NCBI RefSeq assembly: GCF_016805985.1
Contig: NZ_CP017661.1
Location: 186,001 to 250,000 of the forward strand
DNA length: 64,000 bases
Reading direction: 5' to 3'
DNA from: Microbacterium sp. JZ31
GTDB taxonomy: Bacteria > Actinomycetota > Actinomycetes > Actinomycetales > Microbacteriaceae
Below are positions 1 to 10,076 of the stretch, piece after piece (positions within the stretch are counted from its first letter, which is position 1; each line of letters starts with the position of its first letter). Position numbers and translations under genes: made by a program. The notes beneath the pieces were generated by a model that did no database searches, had not been told where the DNA came from, and was given only the letters and a program-made list of their open reading frames with translations.

Positions 1-369
1 CGCTCGTACCCGCACGAGCTCTCGGGCGGCATGCGCCAGCGCGTCATGATCGCGATGGCCCTCGCCCTGCGGCCGCAGCTCATGGTGATGGACGAGCCGA
101 CGACCGCGCTCGACGTGCTCGTGCAGCGCGAGATCCTGCGCCAGATCTCCGAGCTGCGCCACGAGTTCGGCTTCTCGGTGATCTTCATCACGCACGACCT
201 GCCGCTGCTGCTCGAGATCAGCGACCGCATCGCGATCATGCGCGAGGGCGAGATCGTCGAGCTCGCCGCCTCCCGCGACATCTGGGAGCACCCGCAGCAC
301 GACTACACCCGACGCCTGCTGAGCTCGTTCCCGCGGCTCACCGGAGCGCGAGGGGTGTTGACACGATGA
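1..369 (+). CDS. ABC transporter ATP-binding protein, 3' part only (dipeptide/oligopeptide type)
   Basis: The reading frame is already open at base 1, so the start and the Walker A motif lie outside the window. What remains is the second half of a nucleotide-binding domain: the ABC signature ELSGGMRQR, Walker B (MVMDEPTTALD) and the switch histidine in FITHDLP, followed by the short C-terminal tail usual in Opp/Dpp-family ATPases. Its stop overlaps the start of the next ATPase (ATGA at 366-369), so the two are translationally coupled. It would form a heterodimeric motor with that protein. The importer type is known from the family; the substrate is inferred from the GH3 enzyme at the operon end. 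Confidence 0.9.
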   Translation, partial: RSYPHELSGGMRQRVMIAMALALRPQLMVMDEPTTALDVLVQREILRQISELRHEFGFSVIFITHDLPLLLEISDRIAIMREGEIVELAASRDIWEHPQHDYTRRLLSSFPRLTGARGVLTR

Positions 370-1190
370 CCTCGCTCGAGTTCCGCAACGTCACCAAGCG
401 GTACCGCGTGCGCGGCGCGGATCCGATCCTCGCGCTCGACGACGTCAGCTTCACGCTGCGTGAGCGCCAGACCATCGCGCTCGTCGGGCAGTCCGGATCC
501 GGCAAGTCCACGATCGCCAAGATCCTCACCCAGCTCGAGACGCCCACGAGCGGCGAGGTGCTGCTCGACGGCAGGCCCATCCCGCGCCGCGGCCGCGGCC
601 TGCGCGCCTACCGGCAGCGGCTGCGCATGGTGTTCCAGGATCCGTTCGCGTCCCTGAACCCGTACCACTCCATCCGGTACCACCTGGAGCGGCCGCTGCG
701 GCTCGACGAGATCGTGCCCAAGGACGACACGGAGGCCGAGGTTCGGCGCCTGCTCGAGCGCGTGCGCCTCGAGCCGGACGCCGTGATCGACCGGCGCCCG
801 CACGAGCTGTCGGGCGGTCAGCGCCAGCGCGTGGCGATCGCCCGTGCGCTCGCGTCGCGGCCGAGCCTGCTCGTGGCGGACGAACCCGTCTCGATGCTCG
901 ACGTGTCGATCCGCGTCGGCGTGCTGAACCTGCTCGCCGAGTTGCAGCGCGACGAGGGCCTCGGCGTGCTCTACATCACGCACGACCTCGCCACAGCCCG
1001 GCACTTCTCGGACGAGATCATGGTGCTGCACCACGGCCGCGTGGTCGAGGCGGGCCCCGCCGACGACGTCATCCTGAACCCCCAGCACGAGTACACGCGC
1101 GAGCTGCGCGCGGCCTCGCCCGATCCGGAGAAGCACTTCGCCTCGGCACCGGGCCTCTCCGCCGCGTACCCGGACGGAGGCATCGCGTGA
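366..1190 (+). CDS. ABC transporter ATP-binding protein (dipeptide/oligopeptide type)
   Basis: A complete 274-residue nucleotide-binding protein. Walker A (GQSGSGKST) is at residues 41-49, the Q-loop is in VFQDPF, the signature is ELSGGQRQR, Walker B is LLVADEPVSMLD and the H-loop is YITHDLA. The length and the N-terminal RYRVRG-type loop fit the DppF/OppF group. The start ATG overlaps the upstream stop, and its own stop overlaps the GTG start of the permease (1187-1190), giving one tightly coupled operon of two ATPases, two permeases and a glucosidase. It powers import across the cytoplasmic membrane. Confidence 0.92.
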   Translation: MTSLEFRNVTKRYRVRGADPILALDDVSFTLRERQTIALVGQSGSGKSTIAKILTQLETPTSGEVLLDGRPIPRRGRGLRAYRQRLRMVFQDPFASLNPYHSIRYHLERPLRLDEIVPKDDTEAEVRRLLERVRLEPDAVIDRRPHELSGGQRQRVAIARALASRPSLLVADEPVSMLDVSIRVGVLNLLAELQRDEGLGVLYITHDLATARHFSDEIMVLHHGRVVEAGPADDVILNPQHEYTRELRAASPDPEKHFASAPGLSAAYPDGGIA

Positions 1191-2182
1191 GGATCCCGAT
1201 CCGGTTCATCCTGAACCGCGCCGCGTTCTATCTGTTCACCCTGTGGGCCGCCATCACGATCAACTTCCTCGTGCCGCGCATGATGAAGGGCGACCCGGTC
1301 AGCGCGTACATGAACAAGTACCGCGGCCAGATCACGCCCGAGGCGGAGCACGCCATCCGGACGCTCTTCGGCCTCGACAGGGACACGTCGCTGTGGGAGC
1401 AGTACCTCGACTACTGGGGCCTGCTGCTGCGGGGCGATCTGGGCCGCTCGTTCTCCAACGGCCTCGCCCCGGTCGGCGAGGTCATCGCGGTCGCCCTGCC
1501 GTGGACGGTCGGGCTCGTCGGCCTGGCGACCGTGCTGTCGTTCCTTATCGGCACCGTGCTCGGCGCGGTCGTGGGGTGGAAGCGCGGCAGCCGCGCCGAC
1601 GTGATCGTGCCCATCACGACGTTCTTCTCGACCGTGCCGTACTTCTGGCTCGGCCTGATCGCGATCGCGGTGTTCTCATCGACGCTCGGATGGTTCCCCG
1701 CCTCGCACGCGTACGACAAGGGAGCCGCTCCCGAGTTCACGATCGGCTTCGTGGGCCAGGTGATCGCGCACGGCGCGCTGCCGCTCCTCACGATCCTGAT
1801 CGCCTCGCTCGGCGGATGGATCCTCGGCATGCGCAACATGATGCTCACGGTGCTCGACGAGGACTACATCACGGTCGCGCAGGCCAAGGGCATGCCGAAC
1901 CGGCGGGTGCTGTGGCGGTACGCGGCGCGCAACGCGGTGCTGCCGCAGCTGTCGAGCTTCGCGCTGTCGATCGGCTTCATCGTCAGCGGCACGATCGTGA
2001 TGGAGCTCGTCTTCTCCTATCCCGGCGTCGGCAAGATGCTGCTCGACGCGACCGCCGCGAAGGACTATCCGCTGATGCAGGGCCTGTTCCTGATCATCAC
2101 GCTCGCGGTGCTGTGCGCGAACATCCTGGCGGACATCGCGCACGCCGTCCTTGATCCCCGCACCCGTCAGTCGGAGGGCTGA
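1187..2182 (+). CDS. ABC transporter permease, DppB-like
   Basis: 331 residues, starting at a GTG that overlaps the preceding stop. The N-terminal membrane segment (FYLFTLWAAITINFLVPR), the following periplasmic segment with the GDP and FGLD motifs, and about six membrane helices are typical of the first permease of Opp/Dpp importers. The EAA loop that contacts the ATPases is in the region YITVAQAKGMPNRRV. It is followed after one base by the second permease. Confidence 0.93.
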   Translation: MRIPIRFILNRAAFYLFTLWAAITINFLVPRMMKGDPVSAYMNKYRGQITPEAEHAIRTLFGLDRDTSLWEQYLDYWGLLLRGDLGRSFSNGLAPVGEVIAVALPWTVGLVGLATVLSFLIGTVLGAVVGWKRGSRADVIVPITTFFSTVPYFWLGLIAIAVFSSTLGWFPASHAYDKGAAPEFTIGFVGQVIAHGALPLLTILIASLGGWILGMRNMMLTVLDEDYITVAQAKGMPNRRVLWRYAARNAVLPQLSSFALSIGFIVSGTIVMELVFSYPGVGKMLLDATAAKDYPLMQGLFLIITLAVLCANILADIAHAVLDPRTRQSEG

Positions 2183-2183
2183 G

Positions 2184-3223
2184 ATGACCAACACCGCTGC
2201 AGCCGAGATCCCCGCCAGCGGGATCGGCGTGCCCGAGACCGCGACCATCCGCAGCGCGCCGGGAGGCAGGGCGCCGCGTCGCAAGACGGTGGCGGGGCAG
2301 ATCGCCGCGTCGTTCGCGATGTTCCGCAACCCGAAGTCGCTCGCGGGCCTGACCATCATCGGCGTGTTCGTGCTGATCGCCATCTTCGGCGACGTCATCG
2401 CGCCGTTCGGCCCGATGGAGAAGGACTACCAGGCGCTGCGCCAGGGGCCGTCGCCCACGCACCTGCTGGGCACGACCCACATGGGCGAGGACGTCTTCAG
2501 CCAGATCGTGTTCGGCACGCGCGGCGTGCTCATCGTCGGGTTCCTCGCCGGCCTGATGGGCACGGTCATCGCCGTGATCGTCGGCGTCATCGCGGGCTAC
2601 ACGCGCGGCTGGCGCAGCGAGTCGCTCTCGGCGCTCACGAACGTGTTCCTGGTGATCCCCGGCCTGCCACTCATCATCATCGTGGCGTCGTCGTTCGAGG
2701 ACCCGCCCTTGTGGATCATCGCGCTCACACTCGCCGTGACCGGCTGGGCGTGGGGCGCGCGCGTCCTGCGCGCGCAGACCATGTCGCTGCGCAACCGCGA
2801 CTTCATCCAGGCCGCCCGGGCGAACGGCGAGTCGCTGCCGCGGCTCATCTTCGTCGAGATGCTGCCGAACCTGCTCGCGATCATCGCGTCCAGCTTCGTC
2901 GGCACCGTCACGGCCGCCGTGCTGGGGCTCACGACGCTCGCGTTCATCGGCGTGATCCCGATCACGAACCTCAACTGGGGCACGATCCTGTTCTGGGCCC
3001 AGCAGAACGGCGCGTTCCCCGCGTACTGGTGGTGGTACGTCCCCGCCGGCCTGTGCATCGCGATCCTGGGCGTCGCCCTGTCGCTCGTGAACTTCGGCAT
3101 CGACGAATACGTCAACCCCCGTCTGCGGTCGGCGGGCGAGCGCGCCCGCGCCATGAAGAAGCGCGGCCTCAGCGCGACGTCCGCCGTCACCGCGGTGCGC
3201 CCCGCGAGCAAGGAATCCGCCTC

Positions 3224-3227
<4 letters not shown>
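2184..3227 (+). CDS. ABC transporter permease, DppC-like
   Basis: 347 residues from the ATG at 2184, chosen because GGAGGG (2173-2178) lies at a normal distance and the ATG follows the upstream stop directly. An in-frame upstream start at 2151 would extend it into the previous gene and has no ribosome site. A short N-terminal cytoplasmic arm is followed by about six membrane helices; the EAA loop is around DFIQAARANGES. It is the partner of the DppB-like protein. Its stop overlaps the start of the glucosidase (ATGA, 3224-3227). Confidence 0.93.
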
Positions 3228-5530
<2,303 letters not shown>

Positions 5531-5535
5531 GATGG

Positions 5536-5571
5536 CCGTCCGGCGGCGGGTCACTCGCCGCCGCCGGACGG
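5536..5571. terminator. Bidirectional hairpin between convergent genes
   Basis: A 13-bp perfect stem (5536-5548 with 5559-5571, arm CCGTCCGGCGGCG) with a 10-base loop sits between the stops of the glucosidase and the convergent ATP-grasp gene. There is no U-run, as is common for high-GC actinobacterial terminators. Confidence 0.65.
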
Positions 5572-6498
5572 TCATACGCGCGCGGGCGCCTCGGTGGCCA
5601 GCAGCGCGCCGAGGAAGCGGGCGATCTGGCCCGGTCCCGAGCGCGGCGCGACCGTCTCGACATCCGGGTTGTAGTTCGTGTTCGTGTTGAGGTCGTACGT
5701 GACGAGCCGGCCGTCCTGGGTCTCGGCGAACTCCAGTCCCGCGATCCGGATGCCGGACCTCTCGAGGAACGCGCGGTGCTGCGCGACGAGCGGATGCTCC
5801 GCCGTGATCTCGGCGCGCAGCGCGAACGGCGGGAACGCCGCGCCGTCGACCGCGCACGCATCGGCCGGGCACAGCTCGAAGCTGCCCGCGCTGGTGTCGA
5901 CGCGCACGGCGTACACGAACTCCCCGCCCACGTACTCGGCGCGCGTGATGAACGGCTCGCGGGTCGCGAGGAACTCCTGGATCAGCGTGATGCCGTCCGG
6001 CGACGGCTCGAAGCCGGGGCCGTCGACCCACGCGTCGAACTCGTCGTGCGTGTCCCAGCGCCGCACGCCCAGGCCCTTGCCGCCCTGGTTGTGCTTGCTG
6101 ATGAACGGCGCCTCGAAGGCACGGGCCCGCTGCTTCAGGTCGGTCGTGCCGAAGACCGCGGCGGTGCGCGGCACGTCGATCCCGGCCGCCCGCAGCGCGG
6201 CGTGCTGGGCGACCTTGCTCATCTCGAACTCGAGCGTGCCGCTGCCGCCGATCACGGTGCGGCCCCACGACTCGAGCCAGCGGAGCACGGCGCGGCCGTA
6301 CTCCTTCGAGGCGGCATGGTCGCGCGTGTGCGCGGATGCCGACAGTCGCGACCAGAACACGCCCTCCGGAGGCTCCGACGACAGATCGATCGAGCCGTCG
6401 GTCAGCAGCCACTGCTCCGCCGGCACGCCCTCGCGCTCGAACGCGGCCGCGAAAGGCGGCCACCACTCGGGGTTCTCGTGGATCGCAAACACCTTCAC
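5572..6498 (-). CDS. ATP-grasp domain protein (RimK-like ligase fold)
   Basis: 308 residues on the minus strand. The ATP-grasp lysine and glycine-rich loop are seen at PFISKHNQGGKGLG (131-144). The acidic and Asn residues that bind magnesium are at GLEFAETQDGRLVTYDLNTN (254-273), and the adenine-binding strand is around TLIQEF. These proteins join an amino or other nucleophile to an acyl phosphate; RimK-like members add glutamate or make small peptides. The N-terminal part (MKVFAIHENPEWW) does not point to a known substrate. It stands alone, divergent from the cysteine operon and convergent with the glucosidase, so context gives no function. Confidence 0.8.
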   Translation of the reverse strand: MKVFAIHENPEWWPPFAAAFEREGVPAEQWLLTDGSIDLSSEPPEGVFWSRLSASAHTRDHAASKEYGRAVLRWLESWGRTVIGGSGTLEFEMSKVAQHAALRAAGIDVPRTAAVFGTTDLKQRARAFEAPFISKHNQGGKGLGVRRWDTHDEFDAWVDGPGFEPSPDGITLIQEFLATREPFITRAEYVGGEFVYAVRVDTSAGSFELCPADACAVDGAAFPPFALRAEITAEHPLVAQHRAFLERSGIRIAGLEFAETQDGRLVTYDLNTNTNYNPDVETVAPRSGPGQIARFLGALLATEAPARV

Positions 6499-6571
6499 CC
6501 CCTCATTGTGTCCGGCCCGCGCGGGGTCGGTCCGATCCGCGCAGGGATTGGCGGATCCGGCGGGCGCGCGT

Positions 6572-6577
6572 TAGCGT
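6572..6577 (+). promoter_or_regulatory. -10 box of a leaderless transcript for the cysteine leader
   Basis: TAGCGT fits the actinobacterial TANNNT -10 consensus. Six bases separate it from a GTG (6584), the spacing at which transcription would begin on the start codon itself. No clear -35 is seen. Confidence 0.55.
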
Positions 6578-6583
6578 GGTCGC

Positions 6584-6610
6584 GTGCACACCTGTCGCTG
6601 TTGTCGCTGA
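6584..6610 (+). CDS. Leaderless cysteine-rich leader peptide (8 residues)
   Basis: GTG CAC ACC TGT CGC TGT TGT CGC TGA reads M-H-T-C-R-C-C-R-stop. Three of eight codons are Cys, against a usual frequency near one percent. It starts six bases after a TANNNT box, ends 99 bases before the cystathionine beta-synthase start, and needs no ribosome site because the transcript would be leaderless. Polycysteine leaderless reading frames that act as cysteine-responsive attenuators are known from mycobacteria, and this has the same design. It is too short to test by homology; the case rests on codon content, promoter spacing and the downstream operon. Confidence 0.7.
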   Translation: MHTCRCCR

Positions 6611-6658
6611 GGCCCGCCCGCTCCACTCGGGAGCGCGCCCCAGAACGACCACCGACAG
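6592..6658 (+). promoter_or_regulatory. Putative cysteine attenuator RNA structure
   Basis: The Cys codons of the leader lie in CTGTCG (6592-6597) and TGTCG (6602-6606). Both can pair with CGACAG at 6653-6658. Between them is a local hairpin with arms CGCTCC (6619-6624) and GGAGCG (6630-6635). Ribosome stalling at Cys codons would block the long-range pairing, so two folds of the leader are possible. The pairing is read directly; the switching is inferred. Confidence 0.45.
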
Positions 6659-6709
6659 CTTCCATGGCGACGCGCATGCCGCCGTGAACCATCCCTGAGG
6701 ACACCTCTC

Positions 6710-7777
6710 TTGCGTTACGCACATTCCGTCGCCGACCTCGTCGGCCACACCCCGCTCGTCCGTCTGAACCGCGTCACGGAGGGCATCGCCGCCACCGTGC
6801 TCGCGAAGGTCGAGTACTTCAATCCGGGCGGATCGTCGAAGGACCGGATCGCCGCCAACATCATCGAGGCCGCGGAGCGCGAGGGGAAGCTCGCCCCGGG
6901 CGGCGTGATCGTCGAGCCGACGAGCGGCAACACCGGCGTGGGGCTCGCCCTCGTCGCCCAGCAGCGCGGCTACCGCATGGTGTTCGTGGTGCCCGACAAG
7001 GTGTCTGAGGACAAGCGCAACGTGCTGCGCGCGTACGGCGCCGAGGTAGTCGTGACGCCGACGAACGTCGAGCCCGACGACGCGCGCTCGTACTACAGCG
7101 TGTCCGACCGGCTCGTGCGCGAGATCCCCGGCGCCTACAAGCCCGACCAGTACTCGAACCCGAACGCGCCGCGCAGCCACTTCGGCTCGACGGGCCCGGA
7201 GATCTGGCAGGACACCGATCGCCGCGTGACGCACTTCGTCGCGGGCGTCGGAACGGGCGGCACCATCACGGGAACGGGACGCTTCCTGAAGCAGGCGTCG
7301 GAGGGACGCGTGCGCATCGTCGGCGCCGATCCGGTCGGATCCATCTACTCGGCCGACGACGCCGCCGGCGTGCACGGGTACCTCGTCGAGGGCGTGGGCG
7401 AGGACTTCTGGCCCGGCGCCTACGACCCGACCGTCGTCGACGAGATCCACCGGATCTCCGACGCCGAGTCGTTCGCCATGACGCGCCGGCTCGCGCGCGA
7501 GGAGGGCCTGCTCGTGGGCGGATCCAGCGGCATGGCGGTCGTCGCCGCGCTGCGCGCGGCGCGCGACCTGCCCGCCGACGCCGTCGTGGTCGTGCTGCTG
7601 CCCGACCACGGCCGCGGGTACCTCGGCAAGGTGTTCGACGACGACTGGATGCGCGCGCAGGGCTTCGAGGTCGCGAACCCCGAGCCGCTCGTCTCGCCCG
7701 CGCTGCACGCCGAGCTCGCGGGCGCATCCGCCGCGACCGAGACAGCTGACGACGCCACCGAGGGGAGCATCGCATGA
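6710..7777 (+). CDS. Cystathionine beta-synthase (catalytic core without CBS domains)
   Basis: 355 residues from a TTG preceded by GAGGA (6697-6701). It is a PLP fold-type II enzyme that condenses serine with homocysteine, or makes cysteine from an activated serine. The PLP lysine is Lys44 in NPGGSSKDR, the substrate loop is TSGNTGVG (71-78) and the phosphate loop is GTGGTITG (181-188). The length stops after the catalytic domain, so the C-terminal regulatory CBS pair of longer family members is absent. It overlaps the gamma-lyase gene by four bases, which favours cystathionine beta-synthase over cysteine synthase. A cysteine-rich leader lies upstream. Confidence 0.88.
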   Translation: MRYAHSVADLVGHTPLVRLNRVTEGIAATVLAKVEYFNPGGSSKDRIAANIIEAAEREGKLAPGGVIVEPTSGNTGVGLALVAQQRGYRMVFVVPDKVSEDKRNVLRAYGAEVVVTPTNVEPDDARSYYSVSDRLVREIPGAYKPDQYSNPNAPRSHFGSTGPEIWQDTDRRVTHFVAGVGTGGTITGTGRFLKQASEGRVRIVGADPVGSIYSADDAAGVHGYLVEGVGEDFWPGAYDPTVVDEIHRISDAESFAMTRRLAREEGLLVGGSSGMAVVAALRAARDLPADAVVVVLLPDHGRGYLGKVFDDDWMRAQGFEVANPEPLVSPALHAELAGASAATETADDATEGSIA

Positions 7778-8925
7778 GCACCGAGCACCGATTCGACACG
7801 AACGCCGTCCACGCGGGACAGGAGCCGGACGAGACGACGGGGGCCGTGATCCCGCCCGTCCACTTCTCGACGACCTACGCGCAGGACGGCATCGGCGGTC
7901 TGCGCGCCGGCTACGAGTACGCGCGCGCGGGCAACCCCACGCGCACGGCGCTCGAGACGCAGCTGGCCGCGATCGAGGGCGGCGCCCGCGCGCTGTCGTT
8001 CGCGTCGGGGCTCGCGGCGGAGGACGCGCTGCTGCGCGCCCTGCTGCGCCCCGGCGACGAGGTGCTCATGGGCAACGACGTGTACGGCGGCACGTACCGC
8101 CTGCTCGCGCGCGTGCTCGGCCCGTGGGGCGTGCAGCTGCGGGTGACGGACCTCAGCGACCCCGCCGCGGTCGACGCCGCGCTCGCCGAGCGGACCCCGA
8201 AGATCGTGTGGGTCGAGACGCCCAGCAACCCGCTGCTGCGCGTGACCGACATCCGCTCGCTCGCCGACAAGGCGCACGCGGCCGGCGCGCTCGTGGTCGT
8301 CGACAACACCTTCGCGTCGCCGGCGCTGCAGCGGCCGATCGCACTCGGCGCCGACGTGGTCGTGCACTCGACGACGAAGTACCTCGGCGGGCACTCGGAC
8401 GTCGTGGGCGGCGCGCTCGTGTTCGCCGATGCGGCCCTGGCCGAGCAGCCGCAGTTCCTGCAGTTCGCCGCCGGGGCGGTGTCGGGGCCGCTCGACGCGT
8501 GGCTCACGACTCGCGGCATCAAGACGCTCGCGGTGCGCATGGAGCGGCACTCGTCCAACGGCCAGGCCGTCGCCGAGTTCCTCGAGGGCCACGACCGCGT
8601 CGCGCGGGTCTACTACCCGGGCCTGCCGTCGCACCCCGGACACGAGATCGCCGCATCGCAGATGGCGGGCTTCGGCGGCATCGTCTCGCTCGCACTGGCC
8701 GACGCGGCGGCGGCCCGCCGCTTCGCGGAGTCGACCAGGCTGTTCATGCTCGCGGAGTCGCTGGGCGGCGTCGAGTCGCTCGTGAACTACCCCGATGAGA
8801 TGACGCACGCGTCCGTGCGCGGCACCGAGCTGGCCGTGCCGGCCGAGGTCGTGCGCCTGTCCGTGGGCATCGAGCACATCGAGGATCTGCTCGCCGACCT
8901 CGAGCAGGCGCTGAAGGGGCTCTGA
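7774..8925 (+). CDS. Cystathionine gamma-lyase / gamma-synthase
   Basis: 383 residues, a PLP enzyme of the Cys/Met metabolism family. The PLP lysine is Lys202 in HSTTKYLGGHSD; ASGLAAEDA (78-86), DVYGGTYRL and VWVETPSNPLL are the usual cofactor and substrate motifs. The start overlaps the synthase stop (ATGA), so the two make an operon for converting homocysteine to cysteine through cystathionine. Sequence alone does not separate lyase from synthase in this family; the synthase partner and the Cys-rich leader argue for cysteine formation. It ends about 70 bases before an unrelated membrane protein gene. Confidence 0.9.
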   Translation: MSTEHRFDTNAVHAGQEPDETTGAVIPPVHFSTTYAQDGIGGLRAGYEYARAGNPTRTALETQLAAIEGGARALSFASGLAAEDALLRALLRPGDEVLMGNDVYGGTYRLLARVLGPWGVQLRVTDLSDPAAVDAALAERTPKIVWVETPSNPLLRVTDIRSLADKAHAAGALVVVDNTFASPALQRPIALGADVVVHSTTKYLGGHSDVVGGALVFADAALAEQPQFLQFAAGAVSGPLDAWLTTRGIKTLAVRMERHSSNGQAVAEFLEGHDRVARVYYPGLPSHPGHEIAASQMAGFGGIVSLALADAAAARRFAESTRLFMLAESLGGVESLVNYPDEMTHASVRGTELAVPAEVVRLSVGIEHIEDLLADLEQALKGL

Positions 8926-8953
8926 CCCGGGCGGTCGCTCAGATTCGCGCAAC

Positions 8954-8959
8954 TAGACT
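8954..8959 (+). promoter_or_regulatory. Possible -10 box before the membrane-protein pair
   Basis: TAGACT fits TANNNT. It is followed by two copies of CTGGATCCGTC (8958-8968 and 8985-8995), the second touching the ATG of the next gene. Confidence 0.4.
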
Positions 8960-8995
8960 GGATCCGTCCCTGTTGAGCCTCATCCTGGATCCGTC

Positions 8996-9640
8996 ATGCC
9001 CAGCGCCCCCTCGCGAGTGACCGCCCGTCACATCCAGCTGCTGCGCGCGCTGTTCCTGGCCGTCGCGGCGCTCATGATCACCTTCTCGCCCGACCATTCG
9101 GCCGAGGTGGGGCTCGCGGTCTTCGGCGGCTTCGGGATCGCCACGGCGCTCGTGTTCGCCCTCGCGGCGTGGCTCGTCGCGCCCGCGGGACACCGCGGAT
9201 CCCCGATCCTGCTCGCCGCCGTCCATCTGGTCGCGGGAATGGCCGCGAGCGTGGTCGCGCTGCGCTCCGCGACGCTGTTCCTCGTCCTGGTGATCGCGTG
9301 GGCGCTCGTCGCGGGCCTCGTCGAGCTGCTGAGCGGCATCCGGCAGCGCGCGCGTCTGGGACGAAGCGACGCGCGCGATGCGATCGTGGTGGGCGCGCTG
9401 ACGATGCTGCTCGGGCTGGCGCTGCTGTTCGTGTCGCCGGCGTACGAGCTGCGCTACTTCATCGAGGAGGCCGGCCGCGAGTTCGCGCTGACCGGCACGA
9501 CGATCGCGGTCGGGCTGCTCGGCGGCTACGCGGCGATCGCGGCCGTGTACCTCGGCATCGCGGGGCTGTCGCCCCAGCCCGCGGCCTCGGCCGACCCCGA
9601 CACCGCGCGCGTCGTGACCGCGCAGGAGGAACACCCGTGA
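8996..9640 (+). CDS. Multi-pass membrane protein, HdeD/DUF308-like
   Basis: 214 residues with about six hydrophobic segments (for example LLRALFLAVAALMITF, VGLAVFGGFGIATALVF and LFLVLVIAWALVAGLVELL) and short charged loops. The pattern of paired helices, with an R-Q-R-A-R loop after the fourth, resembles the HdeD/DUF308 group, whose role in actinobacteria is unknown. It ends in a 35-residue polar tail. Its stop overlaps the GTG of the following small membrane protein, so the two probably act together. No catalytic motif is visible. Confidence 0.75.
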   Translation: MPSAPSRVTARHIQLLRALFLAVAALMITFSPDHSAEVGLAVFGGFGIATALVFALAAWLVAPAGHRGSPILLAAVHLVAGMAASVVALRSATLFLVLVIAWALVAGLVELLSGIRQRARLGRSDARDAIVVGALTMLLGLALLFVSPAYELRYFIEEAGREFALTGTTIAVGLLGGYAAIAAVYLGIAGLSPQPAASADPDTARVVTAQEEHP

Positions 9641-9948
9641 CCGACAAGCCCACCCGCCGCGACCTGATGCGTCCTGCCCAGCTGCTGGGCATCGCGTTCA
9701 CGGCCGCCCTCTTCTCCGGGTTCGTCACGGCCGTCACGATGGGCGCGTTCCAGGCGCTGCCCGGCGATGCCGTCGTGCGCGCGTGGTCGGTCGCCGCGAT
9801 CGCCGCGGGCATCGCGTTCATCGTGGTTCTCCTCGGCCTGTCGATGCTGCTGCTCGTGGTCGATCCGGCGGGGCAGTCGAAGACCGTCGACCGTCCGGTG
9901 CTGCTGCCGAAGCGCGACGCGGCGGACGACGACGAGCCGGAGCGCTGA
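9637..9948 (+). CDS. Small two-helix membrane protein, unknown function
   Basis: 103 residues from a GTG that overlaps the previous stop, with AGGAGGA just upstream. Two membrane segments (ILG-type stretch IAFTAALFSGFVTAVTMGAF, and AGIAFIVVLLGLSMLLLVV) are followed by a polar C-terminus ending in a cluster of Asp. I do not recognise a family. Coupling to the DUF308-like gene suggests a shared envelope role. Confidence 0.75.
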   Translation: MTDKPTRRDLMRPAQLLGIAFTAALFSGFVTAVTMGAFQALPGDAVVRAWSVAAIAAGIAFIVVLLGLSMLLLVVDPAGQSKTVDRPVLLPKRDAADDDEPER

Positions 9949-10076
9949 GCGCACCCGGGTCCGCGCAACCGGGCAGCTCTTCCCCTTCGGGTGCCTGAGC
10001 GACGGGTGCGCCCTCCCCGCTGAGTAGTGTTGACGCAGTCGCTGACGGCATGGGCTCAGGGGAGGGATCCGACGGC

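Noticed and set aside
303..1136. A 277-codon minus-strand frame opposite the ATPase gene
   Set aside because: Shadow of a gene with clear ABC motifs.
6578..6709. SAM-type riboswitch before the CBS gene
   Set aside because: I could not find the conserved cores of SAM-I, SAM-II or SAM-IV; the Cys-rich leader explains the region better.
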